Under the pieces are notes generated by a model. It ran no database searches. It worked only from the letters and a program-made list of their open reading frames with translations, and had not been told where the DNA came from. A program made the translations under genes and the position numbers. Below are positions 23,401 through 36,108 of a stretch of 64,000 bases of DNA, piece by piece. The DNA comes from Glycine soja (Eukaryota > Streptophyta > Magnoliopsida > Fabales > Fabaceae): contig NC_041008.1 in assembly GCF_004193775.1 (NCBI RefSeq), forward strand, positions 18,991,731 through 19,055,730. The letters are read 5' to 3'. Each line of letters opens with the position of its first letter. The first letter of the stretch is position 1.

Positions 23401-24613
23401 TATATTTTGTTTTTACGTATAATTCTAAAAGAATAACTCGAGATTTAATTCACATAATCAAAACAAAGAACACATCCCGATAATAACTTACTTATTTTAT
23501 ACAGTAAATATGTTCGTGATTTGCAAAGATTCACTCCAAATTGGGCATCTATGTCTTTGAAGAGGTCCTCGCTAAACAGTATTGTCGTGTACTTCGCTAT
23601 TTCTATCATTTTTAATTCTAATACGTCAAGCTACAATAGAGTGGGTGAACCTATAAATTCGGATCAAACTTCACTTTTATTTTCTTTTTACAAAAGCCCC
23701 AGTATATTTTTATTTCAGAATGAGTATGTCTGTCGTTTTATACCAGTCTTTGCTAAATTATTTAGAAATGGAATTATTAAAATATTAGAAATCTCCCGCC
23801 ATAAGTAAAAGTATTATAATATCGCGCAATCACGATCCTTGCGTAGACCCCGTAGTCGCGTATATATAGGATATCTCATTCCACGTATCAATGAAAAATA
23901 TCACTCACATGGAGTTGTTTCATGAATTTTTTTTCTTTTTTGCAAAAGTAATTAAATAAAAATACCTAATTTAAGTATTTAGCTCTTTTAATTTTTATTT
24001 AATTAATTTTCTATTTCCACTTTATATAAAACATACATCTCAAAAGCCCCGTCTCTATATTTTAAAATAAATAGATGTTAGTGAACCTATAGGTGTCTAG
24101 AGAGATGATATGCTTTCCTTTAAGGATGCGCTAGGCTATATTAACTTGACCACGGTAAACCTTCACAAGAAGCTGACTTTGGACCTTTTGATGAATGACT
24201 AACAGAGAGGGGGAGGAAGAATAAAGTTGATGAATATATATAGTACAATGATTCATAGACCAATGATCATATTCTGTCAAAAAAATAAAGACCGAAGATC
24301 ATATGGTCTTAGGACTTAAATTAACCATGTATTGTATTAAATCGTCTTGATGGATATTATCAAAATCAAATTTCATATAGCTTTCTTTGTTCTCTTATTC
24401 TATATCACTTGTACTCTCACTATCTTAGCATTTTCAGCTTTACTATCTGGATACCTTATGTTTTTGTTGTTAATTTTGATACTTTGTATTTATATGAATG
24501 CCATTCTAATTATTTATATTTGTACTAATATTATAATTAGTGATAAAATGAGCTGAGCTAGTCAGGTTTACACAAACCCAATTGATAAAATATAAGACTT
24601 TGGTTTAAAATTT
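23401..24613. other. Intergenic
   Basis: A 95-codon plus-strand frame at 23521-23808 and a 69-codon hydrophobic frame at 24347-24556 are open, but neither has a domain I recognise nor a convincing start context. I regard both as chance frames in AT-rich DNA. Confidence 0.4.
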
Positions 24614-25018
24614 GAGTGTTGCTAGGTGCACCCAGCATTATTGCTGATGCACCCAGCATTTAATTAAAATACCAAAACTGTCCCTGCGCTTTTTTCGTAT
24701 TTGTGATGGGTGTGTGTGAGGGTGATCCGTAAATCATACGGATCAAGTTGATCCGTAAGATTGATACGGATCAACTTGATCCGTAAGCCTTTTATGGAAC
24801 AATACGGATCAACATGATCCGTAAAAGTCTTACGGATTAAGTTGATTCATAAGGTTTCTATGGATCAAGTTGATCCGTAAGGTTTTTACGGATCAACTTA
24901 AATGGCTTACGGATTAAGGATATTTTCGTCATTTTACCTTAAGTGTTGGGTGCACTAGCAATAATGCTAGGTGCACCAGCAATAATGTTAGGTGCACCTA
25001 GCAACACCCTTAAAATTT
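24605..25018. mobile_element. Mutator-like MITE with 9-bp target duplication
   Basis: The element occupies 24614-25009 (396 bp). It begins GAGTGTTGCTAGGTGCACCC and ends with the inverted form GGTGCACCTAGCAACACCC. It is flanked on both sides by the identical 9-mer TTAAAATTT (24605-24613 and 25010-25018), the target-duplication length typical of Mutator-like elements. The interior (24720-24915) is a series of short palindromes built from 'gatccgtaa' and 'ttacggatcaa'. There is no coding capacity. Confidence 0.85.
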
Positions 25019-27199
25019 TGAATCAAAATTAAATGTAAACGATTTTAGTCCAATCCAATATGGCCCAATGTGGACTTAACTTTCAAAAATTCTTGGAAAA
25101 CATAAAAAACAGTTTTATAGGACTTGAACTTCATTTAAAGGTCTAAATTGAATTTGGGTTTTTTTCTCAACCCTCTATACCCTACAACCCGCGACATTGG
25201 GTTGGTCAATATTGAGTTGGGTTGATGACTATGAATGGAAGAGCTTATTGAAGATTTGATGATGTATGCCATGTAATTGAAATTTATGTTTTTTTTATTA
25301 TGATATTGATACAAAAAAGTCTTCACTAAACTTGGTAATTAATTTTTGTTGGAATCCTCGAACATATATAAAATAAATATTTTTCTCTCAATACGATTTA
25401 TTTCATACCCAAAAACTTACTAAGATTCAAATATTAGACCACTTAATTAAATAACATAAGTAATTATTACTTATATGTTAAGTGTTGTTGGTATAGTATT
25501 GGTTTACTGGTGCATAATGACATTATTGTGAATTTGACATATATTTTAGTGACGAGAGACTAATGTCTACATAAATTCTTTCCAGAATTATATATATGGG
25601 TAGACCTTCTCTCTGGCTATGTCTATATTCAAAGCTCATCGTTTCACCCACAAGGTCAGGAAATATGTGTCAGCTTCAACCTCAATACACAGTTTTCATA
25701 TTAAATTATAAATATAAATTAAATAGCATTATTTGGAAGTATTGTTGACTCATGCCACTATACAACCAATAAGGTTAATCACCAAAATAAATGTACAAAT
25801 ATTTAATTTGCCTGTCAGAATAGTTGACAAGTTATAAGTATGATATAGGACCACTCAAATAATGTCTTTAGTTTGTCGAGAAAAAAATAAAATAAGATGA
25901 TTGCAACTTCACGTTTAAATAGTTGACAATTGATTCGATTTGGAATAGAACCAAAGTTATGCTAGAATGCAGATGGTTTAAAAATCATTAGTGTGGTAAT
26001 AATTTAATGTAAATAATTATCGGGGGAGGTTTTCCACTTTGGAGGTGCGTGCGTCATCCCCCATCAAATCATCAATAACCATTTACTCAGGAGGTCCTCT
26101 AAAGTCTCAACTCAGGCATCTCATAATGTGTATTTTTTTTTTTCCTCTCCTTTTAATTTGCAGTAAAATTTAATAAATTTCATGTGAAAAAATCAATAAA
26201 ATATAAATTTTAAACAAGGATAGAAATAAGGAGCATTGAATAATAAATAAATAAATAACCATTACAACAAGGTGATATAGAAAATAAATTAAAATGGAAA
26301 TCAATTGGATTATATTATAGACGAATACCAGACCCGGCACTATATGAATTATGAATAAACATATTGTATATAGATCGCCAAACCCCGATTTATAATTGCA
26401 TTAAAAGTTAACAAAATTGAACATGGCTTGATGCAGTTCAACTTGAGTTTGATTCAGTTGGTTTTGGTTGGATTAGTTTTAAAATATTAAAAAATTGATT
26501 TGATTTAATTTAATTAGCTAGTTCTTTTTCTTTTTTTTTTTGTCAAATCCTACTTCAACTTATAAATTTTTTTTATCCATAGAATTTCAATTCAGGAATG
26601 AGAAAGCTTAAAACAATACACACACTTACTTAACTAACTCATCTGTTAGATCCACTTATTAAAAACAAAATTGTGATTACTTCTATTTAATATTTATGAG
26701 CATGCATTTACATTCGTTTAGATGGATTGATTTGGGAGAGAAACAAATAGAGAAAAGTGATTTAGAAAGAAAAAGAAATAAAAGAAATTATCATCTTGTT
26801 GAAATAGGGATAAAGGAGAAAGGAAGAATATGCACGAGGGCCCTGGATTAAACAAATTTTCCCTTCATATGTGAGTAATGTTAAAGCATGAGGAGAGTCT
26901 TGTAGAAGAGCATGATGAAGAGAAAAAGATGAAGCAAAAAAATAAAAACGTGAGGAAAGAACACAACAACAGTGGAAGAAGTGCTCACAAGTAAAAATTT
27001 AACAAGAAAGTCCTCTCCAAGTCAATACCTCTTCTCATCAATTGATTGGCAAGGAAAAAAGGCATGGAGAATGTGATAAATCTTTAAGTGTCATTTTCTC
27101 CTTGATCACCAACACTTCCCTTGCAATGATATGGAAGACATTTCAGGGATACATGATTTTCATGGAGTCTCTAGCTAAGAAGTGAAAATGTAAGGAATA
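25019..27199. other. Intergenic, AT-rich
   Basis: No gene seen. The frame at 25135-25326 (minus) is not credible. The right part, from about 26880, is purine-rich text that appears to grade into the gypsy remnant. Confidence 0.45.
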
Positions 27200-27302
27200 T
27201 GTGTTCTATGTGACCTTCATGCCGTCTTGAAGTCATTTGACCCGTTAAGCTAATGACATTAAAGAAACGCTTAGTGGGAGACAACCCAGGATTTCTACCC
27301 TT

Positions 27303-27406
27303 TTTCTCCTCTTTTTTGTAACTTGTTTAATAATTGTGTTAGTTGGTTTGTGTCTTTCTCCTCTTTTCTGTAACTTGTTTAATAATTGTGTTAGTTGGTT
27401 TGTGTG
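27303..27406. repeat. 52-bp tandem duplication
   Basis: The unit beginning 'tttctcctcttttttgtaac' at 27303 is repeated at 27355 with one or two changes, including 'ttgtttaataattgtgttag'. Two copies are present, inside the gypsy 3' noncoding region. Confidence 0.85.
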
Positions 27407-29144
27407 TTGATGTTAGGTTGATTTTGGTTATGCTCATGACTCTATGAATATTTGTGTTAGTTGATTTAAGTGCAAATGTTTGTTGTTGTTTGTTGTCTGA
27501 TTATGCTATGCGCTCAATGTGCATGTGTTCGCTTAGCAAGCACATGTTGTTTTGTTGCGCTAAGCTTGCACGCTGCGATAAGCCCAAAGAATTCCATGTT
27601 TTAAAATATTTCGTATTTGGAGTAAGCGCACAAGTGCAGGCTAAGTGCACATGTGTAGACTAAGCACGTATGGGCAACTGGCTAAGCTTGCATGTCGCGC
27701 TAAGCCCAAAACCACTTTTGTTTTGTAATATCTCAAATTAGGCTATGCGCGCAAGCGCAGGCTAAGCGAGCCATGCATTCTTGCTAAGCTTGTGATGCTC
27801 GCTAAGCGGATTTAGTAGGAAATTTCCTCCTACAAAACTCGCTAAGCCCCATATGACGAACTAAGCCCAATAATATCTTTGGAGTTGCAATTTAATTATT
27901 TGGACTTAGCACACAACTTCGGGCTTAGGGCGCAAAAAAAAAGTCAAAATTTCTTGTACTTTTAGTGCACAATAGGCTTAACACGCACTTACGCGTTAAG
28001 CCCTAGCGTTCTTCAATGTTTGCATTTTTTTTGTTGCGCCAAGCACCAGTTGCGTGCTAAGCCTAATAAGCTTGTTGTTCTTTTTTGTTGTCAATTGGAC
28101 TTAGCACACACTTACGCATTAAGCCCACCATGCATTTATGTTTGTTTTGTCTTGTGGAGTGCTAAGCACGCACCTGTGCACTTAACACACCACTCCCTCC
28201 TACCTTATTTCATTTTTTGTTACTTTTCAAATTTGAATTCTCTATTATGTTTAAATTTGCATGAAAGACATGATGATACATTTTGGTTAACTCTAATAGT
28301 TAACACATTTTGAGGCATGTTTGGTTGAATTTATTGCATGACTAAGACATTGTGTATTGGTTATTAATGTTGTGAAATTTCCGATTCTTGAGTAAGCATG
28401 TGTTGTTGTTGATTGAGGGTTTTGTAAATTAAATGTGTGTAGTGAGTTGGTTAGCTTGCATGACAGGAAATTATGGATTAAAAACTAAATGCTTCACATT
28501 ATCGTGTGAGTTGTGTGCACCTTAATTGCAAGAGAACGATTGATTTCATTTTCTCAATTTTGCATGATTCATGAACTGCTTGAGTGCATACATGATATGG
28601 ATATGATCAAGGCCTTGTTGTTTATTTTAATTTCAGCCACTTAGCCAAATGGCTTATCCTATTGTAAATGAATGATTGAATCCCTTGCACCCTCTTGAGC
28701 CTAAGTGTGAATGAATGTGCCATTGAACACTGAGCTAAATGCAGATGCTATCTTTGTACACCTTATCTTAGGCTATAAGAGAGCATTGTTATGGATCAAG
28801 ACAAATTTGTTCCAAATTTGGGGGAGTGTCTTGGGTAAATTCTGTTCCAGGAATGTGAGTAACAAGCACACAGAGAACTAGAACTACATTCTTTTATAGT
28901 ACCTATTATTGTCTCAAAAAAATGGAAATGAGCTAAAAGCAAATACATACCAAGAAAACCTCTGTGTGCTATTAATTGTGGCATATCAATAAAGGTTGGG
29001 AGGTCAAAGAAAAAATGGTTCTTTAAGTAGATAAGGAATGGGTGAATGCTCTCCTAGAACCTAAATGTTTGAATTATGAGAAAAACCATGATTCCTTGTT
29101 AGCGCAGCCACGTTACAAGCCTAATAAAGTCCTTAGTGATTCAT

Positions 29145-29245
<101 letters not shown>

Positions 29246-29621
29246 TTGCATTGAATGAGATGATGTGCAAATGTAAAAATTATAACTTCAATCAGTTTAA
29301 ATGAAATATACATTACTGAAACACTTGTGTGCTTGAGAGAAACACTAGCCTTGTGAGGAGTGAAGCATAGTTAATCTGTCTTTGATACCTGCCATACTTG
29401 CTAACTTATTTCAATCTCTGAGTGCATTCTTTGCATGATTCCATCATGAAAACCATGATAATTGTGAACTTGAGGGTTGAAAGTTGAAATTGTTTGAAAA
29501 GTTTGCAATTATCTCAGTTGTTGTGATTGGTTACATCTTGAACATTGCCATTGATCTAACTTAGTGTAATATTAGTTTACTTTTACTTGAGGACAAACAA
29601 AGCTTTAAATTTGGGGGAGTT

Positions 29622-32600
29622 TGATAATTGTTATGCATACGTAATTTGAATATTTAAATCACATAGCAATTATCTAATTTTCCTCTCTTTTATTGCTTCT
29701 TTTGTGTTTAAACATTAGGAATTTAGTTTCTTCTGAGTTTTTATCCACTAGATGCTAAAGTTAGTTAATTTATAGTGTTTTTAGTTGTATTATTTGTAGA
29801 ATTACATAGCAAGAGGTTTGAAAGAGGGTTGAAGAACTGGAGCAATGTGCTCAATGCGTCAACAACCGCTCAACGCGAGGAGCCAACTTGGAGGCCAGGC
29901 TTAGCGTGTCTTTGGCGGCTTAGCGCGCATCTGGCAACTTAGCCTACATTTGACGGCTTAGCTCGTAGCTAGCAGCTTGGTGCACGATCACTTATGCTAG
30001 CTAGACTTTGCATGTGCGCTCAGCGCGCACATACAGACTCAGTGCACTGTCAATGTCAAAAAACATGATTATGCTGGAGAAACTAGAGGCAGCTTGTTTT
30101 TTGGACCAAATAAGAAGTTAGGGAACGAGAGAAGAGGGAGAAGCCACTCACTTAGGGGCCTTTTCCTCCATTTTCTTCCATTCTCTTCCACACTACTTGT
30201 TTCCTTTTTGTATTAGTAAGCCTCTCATGACAATGAGAGGCTAAGATACCCATTATTGGGAGTTCAACAACCAAACGCTCTTGATGTAATGATTCTAACT
30301 ATCTATATAATGCTATTTTGATATTTTGTCTCTATTCTGTGCTTAATATCATGTTTATGGTTTGATCACCCATGCTCATGTAGTGTTATAGGGTTTATGC
30401 ATGGGAAAATGTTTATCTCATAAGAACTTGAAAAGAACATTTAGGTAATCCATGTCTAGGAATAGAATGATATTATTTAGTCTTATTTATGCATTTTTAT
30501 TCTTAAAACAAATTATTTGATGTAGCTCTTAAGGGATTAGGAGTGAAATTAGGTACTTTGGGCTCTTTCACATGAAGAATCATGGTTAGGGTATATAACA
30601 CCCTCTACCCCTCACATATATACTAATAAGGAAAAAAAATTCAAATATTAATTAAAAGTATTTTTAAAACATTTTTTTTACAAGTCTTTCAAAGGGGAAA
30701 AAGGCTCACATTCATTTTCTTCTACATCATATTCAAACTTGTCCTAATAAATAATAAAGTATTCTCGACTCAAACAAGGTCATCTAAGCTTCATACAATT
30801 AATATAGAACTTATATCCTAATGTCACATCCTATCAGAGCGTTGTGTTCCGTGTCCTCTAGCATGAGGTTCTTCCTAATCATCCACCTATTCATCTGCTC
30901 CCCCAAAGGCTTACACTCCGAAGAGTCCGTCAGGGTCTCTCCCTCCTGATTCAGGTCCAACTCCTAAAATAATTTTTGCATGCAGACACTGCTCATGAAT
31001 TATACAATACCCACGACCTTACACTCGTGTTTTAAACACGTTCAACACAATTGCGCTACGATTTAACACTGGTTCCTAAATAGGAAACCTACATTTTCTC
31101 TTTAACACTACGCATCAACGCTTTTCTCAAGATAACGCTGGTCGGGTTATTGTACAATTCATAGCTTACAACACGAGTAATTTCACATCAAGTGTTAACT
31201 ACACACTTATCCACAACTAGAACTCATTCACAATTTCACATCTCATAGTGTCACAATCCACCATCACATGTTTACACGTATCTCACAAATTAACACATGT
31301 TCAACTTTACACTTATACTCAATCTCAATAACAATATTATAATCTCAAAGCAACATGTTATTCTACCATTCATCACATACTCACAATTTGAATCATCATT
31401 TCATATCCTCAATATAACAATTTATATAAAAAACTATCACAACATGAGGACTAAACCCCCTCAAATAATATTACACAATTATATCAAAATCATAGGTCGA
31501 AATATACAAATATCAAGAGCACAATTTATCAAGCAATTTTCATTAGGACATCAATATTTTATTTATAATCATAAAGGAAAAAAATGCAATTTAACAAACA
31601 TCCCAAAATAAAACCTCAATTTAATCTTATAAGGATCCCTACACATGTTCTCACTAATCCCCAACTGTGAATAACTCATCCCTTACCTCTAAGCGGACTC
31701 ACATGTCTTCCCACAGCGATAGCGTCATCTCTAACGGTTCCCTAAAATTCCTCCAGTTTTTCATCCGACTGCTCCGATAGAGTTCCCAAACGTCAGAGAA
31801 ACGTAGAAATGATTAAAGCCTCCATTTGGACTATCTTCATGCGATTCCTTTTTCTCCCTCCACGAACATTATCTCGCAAATCCCAACGGTCAAAGCGTGC
31901 GAAACTGAATTTCAAAAAACATATCTAAATTTTACGACAATCCAACGGTTAACAAAACCGGGATCGTAGTTTTACCAAGACAGCTCTGGGTTTCTGCGGG
32001 AAAGAAAAATGCTACAATGCGAGGGATATTTCTCTTATCTCAGACGTGATATGGAAATTCCCAACGGTGAGAATTCTCGAAAATGGGTTGCGAACATGCT
32101 GTTTAAATTTCACGACGATCCAACAGTGAATGAGTCCGAGATCGTCATTTTTCTGAGACAGGTTTGATGGCCTGCGGGAAAAAGATAGGGTTTTGGAAAA
32201 GGAAGAGAGAAAAAACGAAATTGATAGGCAGAGGAGACTGAGAAGTCAGTCCGAAAACTGACCTAGCATGTCGCTATTTATAACTAGGGGTATTCACGAC
32301 CTATTATTTACTTTATTTATTTATTTTTATTATTTTATAAAAAAAGAAACTCTATTTTATTCTCCATCAAATGAATAATAAAATACCCTTCTTATTTTCT
32401 CTCCAACCATTATTTTATTATAACTATTTTTCTTTATTTATTTAATTATAAAACATCATTATTCTCTAAAATTTTATATACGAAAAAAAATGGGATGTTA
32501 CAGAGTAGGTTAGCGAATGAAGGTAATGATCAAAATAATATTAATCCATAAAAAATCCTTAATGTTGCATCAAAAGTAATTTTGCTTCAACTGACAACTC

Positions 32601-32800
32601 ATCCCCTGAGTGTTTGTGTTCTATCTCTTCAATATTTTCTGCTTAATTATCTTTATTTATGTTGAATTTTACGTTCTGTATCATTATTCGACCAATATTG
32701 AATTTAATTCATTAATTACTTAAAATTAGACATATACAAACTCCGAATAGAGTTGAAATTCAAGTAGATAACACTTTTATGTTGTTTGCAGTTTAGTTCA
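29622..32800 (+). repeat. Gypsy 3' LTR, interrupted by a solo LTR
   Basis: It starts TGATAATTGTTATGCATACG immediately after the polypurine tract. Landmarks are 'ctctcatgacaatgagaggc' near 30220, 'tttgatcacccatg' near 30362 and 'gggctctttcacatgaag' near 30560. The LTR resumes after the nested insertion at 32503 with 'gagtaggttagcgaatgaagg' type text. The right end is uncertain, somewhere between about 32760 and 32821, because the next sequence is already an RPB1 intron. The same landmarks appear in the solo LTR at 59343-60619, so the two are related families. Confidence 0.6.
30594..32502 (-). mobile_element. Solo LTR of a Tekay-like gypsy element, nested
   Basis: On the minus strand it begins TGTAACATCCCATTTTTTTT and ends GAGGGTGTTATA (the expected final CA has become TA). 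It is 1909 bp and flanked by GGGTA (30589-30593) and GAGTA (32503-32507), a 5-bp target duplication with one mismatch. Inside are 'cacgacgatccaacagtgaa' near 32110 and the 'acgacaatccaacggt' variant near 31935, typical of chromovirus (Tekay/Del) LTRs in legumes. No internal region is present, so it arose by LTR-LTR recombination. Confidence 0.7.
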
Positions 32801-32867
32801 GCCGTCACGGTTGTTGTACAAGCTATTTATGTTTGATAAGAACATTTTTCTTTTTCCTTTTAACCAG

Positions 32868-33342
32868 GATGTTTTTATGAACACATTGATGTGGTGGGAA
32901 GATTTTGATTGGAAAGTTCCCTACTCCTGCAAAATTGAAGCCTGAACAACTATGACAGGGAAACAAGTTTTCAGTCTCATCATTCCTAGACAAATAATTC
33001 TAATTTGGTATGCAGCTTCAGTATATAATATGATAATTATATAAATATTTCTACTTGAAATAACTAAATTATTTGGATTATGTAATGGTCAATATACCTT
33101 TACAGTCTCATCCAAAGGAGTATGGTTGACATTGCAGAGAAGATTAACCTTGAATTTGATGATGATTTGACTTGTATATTTAATGATGACAATGCTTTCA
33201 AACTTATACTTCTTATCCATATTATGAATGATGAAGCACCAAAGGGTGAGATTCAGGATGAATCTGCTGAAGATGATATTTTTTTTAAAGAAAATAGAAA
33301 GCAACATGCTAACTGAAATGACTTTACAAGGTGGGTGATCAA
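32868..33342 (+). pseudogene. NRPB1: Fragments of RNA polymerase II largest subunit gene
   Basis: After an acceptor (ttaaccag, ending 32867) the plus strand reads DVFMNTLMWWEDFDWKVP, then after frame breaks TGKQVFSLIIPRQI. A second block at about 33122-33342 reads MVDIAEKINLEFDDDLTCIF, DDNAFKLILLIHIMNDEAPK and GEIQDESAEDDI, and after a one-base shift near 33282 KKIESNMLTEMTLQG. These match two regions of the catalytic subunit RPB1 that are hundreds of residues apart in the real protein (middle and C-terminal-third regions). The intervening exons are therefore deleted. Retained splice acceptors show that it came from genomic DNA and not from mRNA. It is nonfunctional. Confidence 0.8.
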
Positions 33343-34025
33343 GTGGGCTGGCCTTAGGCCTAGGGTCAAAGTAACAACTCTATTCATTCACATTGTGTTG
33401 TAACTTTTTTTCACTCCTCTATGTTGTACAAACACTCCCTTGCAACTCTTTTTCACTGTGTACTGTGACAAGTTCTCTTTGGAGAACCATATCAATACCC
33501 AGCTATGAAAGTTTTCATATATTCAATTCTTCTATATTTTTGTTTTTTAACCACCACCCCAGCCCCCAAGAAAACAAAATAACTCTGTATGACTATTCTG
33601 TTGATTATTTACATAGTCTTAAACATATATATGATATACCTACCTTGTGATATGTTTATTGAAAAGTTTAAACACAGACATATCAATTCAGCTGATGCCG
33701 TATACTCGACATAATTTTATTTTTGTTCTTCTTCCTTTTATGCTGCATACATAACACCCTATCCTTTTCAAACTATTTAACTTTAAATATCTGGCTCCTT
33801 GTTCCTCTCCCACATGGAAGGGGCTTATCAACTCACCCGTGACCATTTTAAAGCAGATCTTGGTTTAATGATTTTCACGAGATATCCATATTTTCAACTG
33901 ATATTTTTATTCCACTCAACTAACTAGATGCCAAGTTCTCTCTAATCACAATTTTAATGAACCTTTTGCCAATTAATTAGTTATTCCAGATAGTCTTTTT
34001 GGTCATAGAACCTCCCCTCCCCTAC
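33343..34025 (+). promoter_or_regulatory. Upstream region of the DUF688 gene
   Basis: No gene seen. This must contain the promoter and 5' UTR of the downstream gene, and possibly an untranslated first exon. The frame stays open upstream of the ATG only as far as about 33999, where there is no ATG. No clear TATA box was assigned. Confidence 0.35.
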
Positions 34026-34865
34026 ATGGAGGAAGGAGAGAAAAATTTGGAGACCATGGATTTTAAACGACCTAGAAAGCTAAACTTCAATGCACCTCTA
34101 TTGTCAACAAAACGTTTAGGCTTTTCAGGTGTTGCAGATAGATCTTGCTTGTCAAACTCACTTAATAGTACAGTACTAAATACAAGTGTTCCATTTTCAT
34201 GGGAACAAGCCCCAGGGAAGCCCAAAACCATGGAGAGGAGTGATAGCATCTATGATGGAGACATAGACACCCCTCGGCTAAGACCACCTCCTTGCCTCTG
34301 GCATCCACTAAAAGAAGCAACTAAAGCTGATAATGGTGCTCTTGCGTTTGATCAAGATGATGGTTGTGATGCTGACGACGATGAGGATGATGACAAGCAG
34401 AATGATGTGTTCTCAGATGCAGTGGATGTTCTATCACTATCAGAGGCATCAGACATTATGCAACAATCAGAGGCAGCTCATAGTGACAGCAAAGATGGTT
34501 TGAGATTAAAGCTTTCAGAGTCTAATGGTGGTCCATCTCCAACTTATATGATCAACCGTTTTCTCCCTGATGCCAATGCATTGGTTGCATCATCTTCTGC
34601 ACATTTTTCCAATGATGCCAAAGTTTGTGATAATTGTAGTCATGAGGGTTATCTCAAAGGTTCCACTAGGCATTCACATGCTACTTCTCCAAAAGGTTGT
34701 GGCTTGGAATTTCTCTTCTCTTGGCTTATGAAGAATAAGCTTTGTGCTATAAAGAGTCCTGTCTTACCATCATTTACAAATGTGCAGAAGCATCGGTACA
34801 GTTCAAAACATACGAAACATCGTACGTCAGTCCATAAGCCCTGCACAAATGTTAAAGATGTTTGA
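34026..34865 (+). CDS. DUF688 family protein
   Basis: A single open frame of 279 residues starts at ATG 34026 (MEEGEKNLETMDFKRPRKL), with an in-frame ATG at MDFK as an alternative. Motifs of the plant DUF688 family are visible: KLNFNAPLLSTKRLGFSG near residue 18, VPFSWEQAPGKPK near residue 56, DTPRLRPPPCLWHP near residue 83, and PKGCGLEFLFSWLMKNKLC near residue 223. Between them are an acidic Asp-rich stretch (DQDDGCDADDDEDDD) and a Ser-rich stretch. No signal peptide or membrane segment is evident. The family has no established biochemical role; some members are called hydroxyproline-rich-like. It ends TGA after NVKDV. No frame damage is seen, and it looks like an expressed host gene. Confidence 0.8.
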   Translation: MEEGEKNLETMDFKRPRKLNFNAPLLSTKRLGFSGVADRSCLSNSLNSTVLNTSVPFSWEQAPGKPKTMERSDSIYDGDIDTPRLRPPPCLWHPLKEATKADNGALAFDQDDGCDADDDEDDDKQNDVFSDAVDVLSLSEASDIMQQSEAAHSDSKDGLRLKLSESNGGPSPTYMINRFLPDANALVASSSAHFSNDAKVCDNCSHEGYLKGSTRHSHATSPKGCGLEFLFSWLMKNKLCAIKSPVLPSFTNVQKHRYSSKHTKHRTSVHKPCTNVKDV

Positions 34866-35853
34866 GGAATATTACAATGATTTAGTATATTATTTTGTAA
34901 CCAAGTTATTTTTTTCTTTTATACACAATCCTTTTGTTCTATTTTACGTCCGTACATGCTGAAACATCATGTTCCTGTTTATTTCAATGATTAATCAGTT
35001 CAATTAGAGTGTAAAAAAAACCTCATTCCAATTTGGGGTTGCTGCCTTTCTTGAAAACCAGTAATGTGTAGTTAAATTCATTTCAATCAGTGATTCACTA
35101 ATTCAGAATTGCAGAGAAGATGTAAATTTAGGTTTTATTTGAATAAACTTATCAATAAACGGTTGTAAGAGAAGAGAATAAGGAGTAAAATAAATTTAAT
35201 TTTTTCCATAAATTAAAATTAGTTTATAAACAAGTCAAAAGTCTTTTGAAGAAGTTAAATGACAGAGATTTTATAAATTAATATGTGCATAAGTTAATTT
35301 TAATATGTCAAAAACATTTAATTTAATTTATTTTCTTTTATCCGTGCTTATTGGGAATTTATCCAAACATGTCACATTTAGACGAAAAATGTTACGCTGA
35401 TTTACTTATATATGTGCAAGCTTGATATCATAGATTTAATGATCTTAAACAACAATTTGATTGCTGGTATACATGCCCAAAAAACCTCCCTCTAAGTCAA
35501 AACAGATAACAAGCAAACAACTAGAAAGTGAAAAGTACTAGTATTTGACAGCTCTTGACTAAATGAAATTGCCTGAAACTTGTTCAGTATTATTCTTCAA
35601 ACTTCATAAAAATGATGAGGACAAACTCCATCTCACCAAAGATGTGATAATTACAATATGGATCCTTGGAATTATCTTTTACTTTTCTCTAACTAGTCGC
35701 GTTCAACTGTTAGGATATAATATACATATACAAATATTACAACCAGATTCCCATAATATGTTCATGAAGTAAAATAAAAAAATAGAATATTCTTTAAATT
35801 TTAAATTAACCACAAAACAAATATGATAGCTTTATTTAGTTAAATTTAAAATA
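34866..35853. other. Intergenic, AT-rich
   Basis: The 3' UTR of the DUF688 gene lies at the left. No other gene is seen; the 69-codon frame at 35563-35772 has no recognisable feature. Confidence 0.5.
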
Positions 35854-36106
35854 CTTACGTCCTAAAATAAGTATTGTATTTAGAAAAAAAATTGTTCTGT
35901 TGTATTTAACTTTTTAATATAATATTAATGATCACTTTTTTTTACACTAATACACCTAATAAATATTATTTTAATTTTTAAATCTAACATTAATACTATT
36001 ATCTTTTATCTATTTAATAAGATTAGTTTTGTAAAATTATCATTTATTTATTAGTTTTTTATGTATAAAACAATTTAGACTAACACTTATTTTGAGATGG
36101 AGGAAG
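35854..36106. mobile_element. Stowaway MITE with TA target
   Basis: The element runs CTTACGTCCTAAAATAAG...CTTATTTTGAGATGGAGGAAG and is flanked by TA at 35852-35853 and 36107-36108. The inverted ends (cctaaaataag / cttattttgaga) and the TA target are typical of Stowaway (Tc1/Mariner) MITEs. It is 253 bp, AT-rich and noncoding. Confidence 0.75.
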
Positions 36107-36108
36107 TA

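Noticed and set aside
23521..23808. 95-codon plus-strand frame as a gene
   Set aside because: Starts without a convincing ATG context and shows no similarity that I recognise.
27500..28200. CRISPR-like spaced repeats
   Set aside because: Spacing of the gctaagc words is irregular, they occur in both orientations, and the sequence is from a plant retrotransposon.
33999..34025. Extending the DUF688 protein upstream of 34026
   Set aside because: The upstream in-frame codon is TTG, not ATG, and the extra residues do not resemble the family N-terminus.
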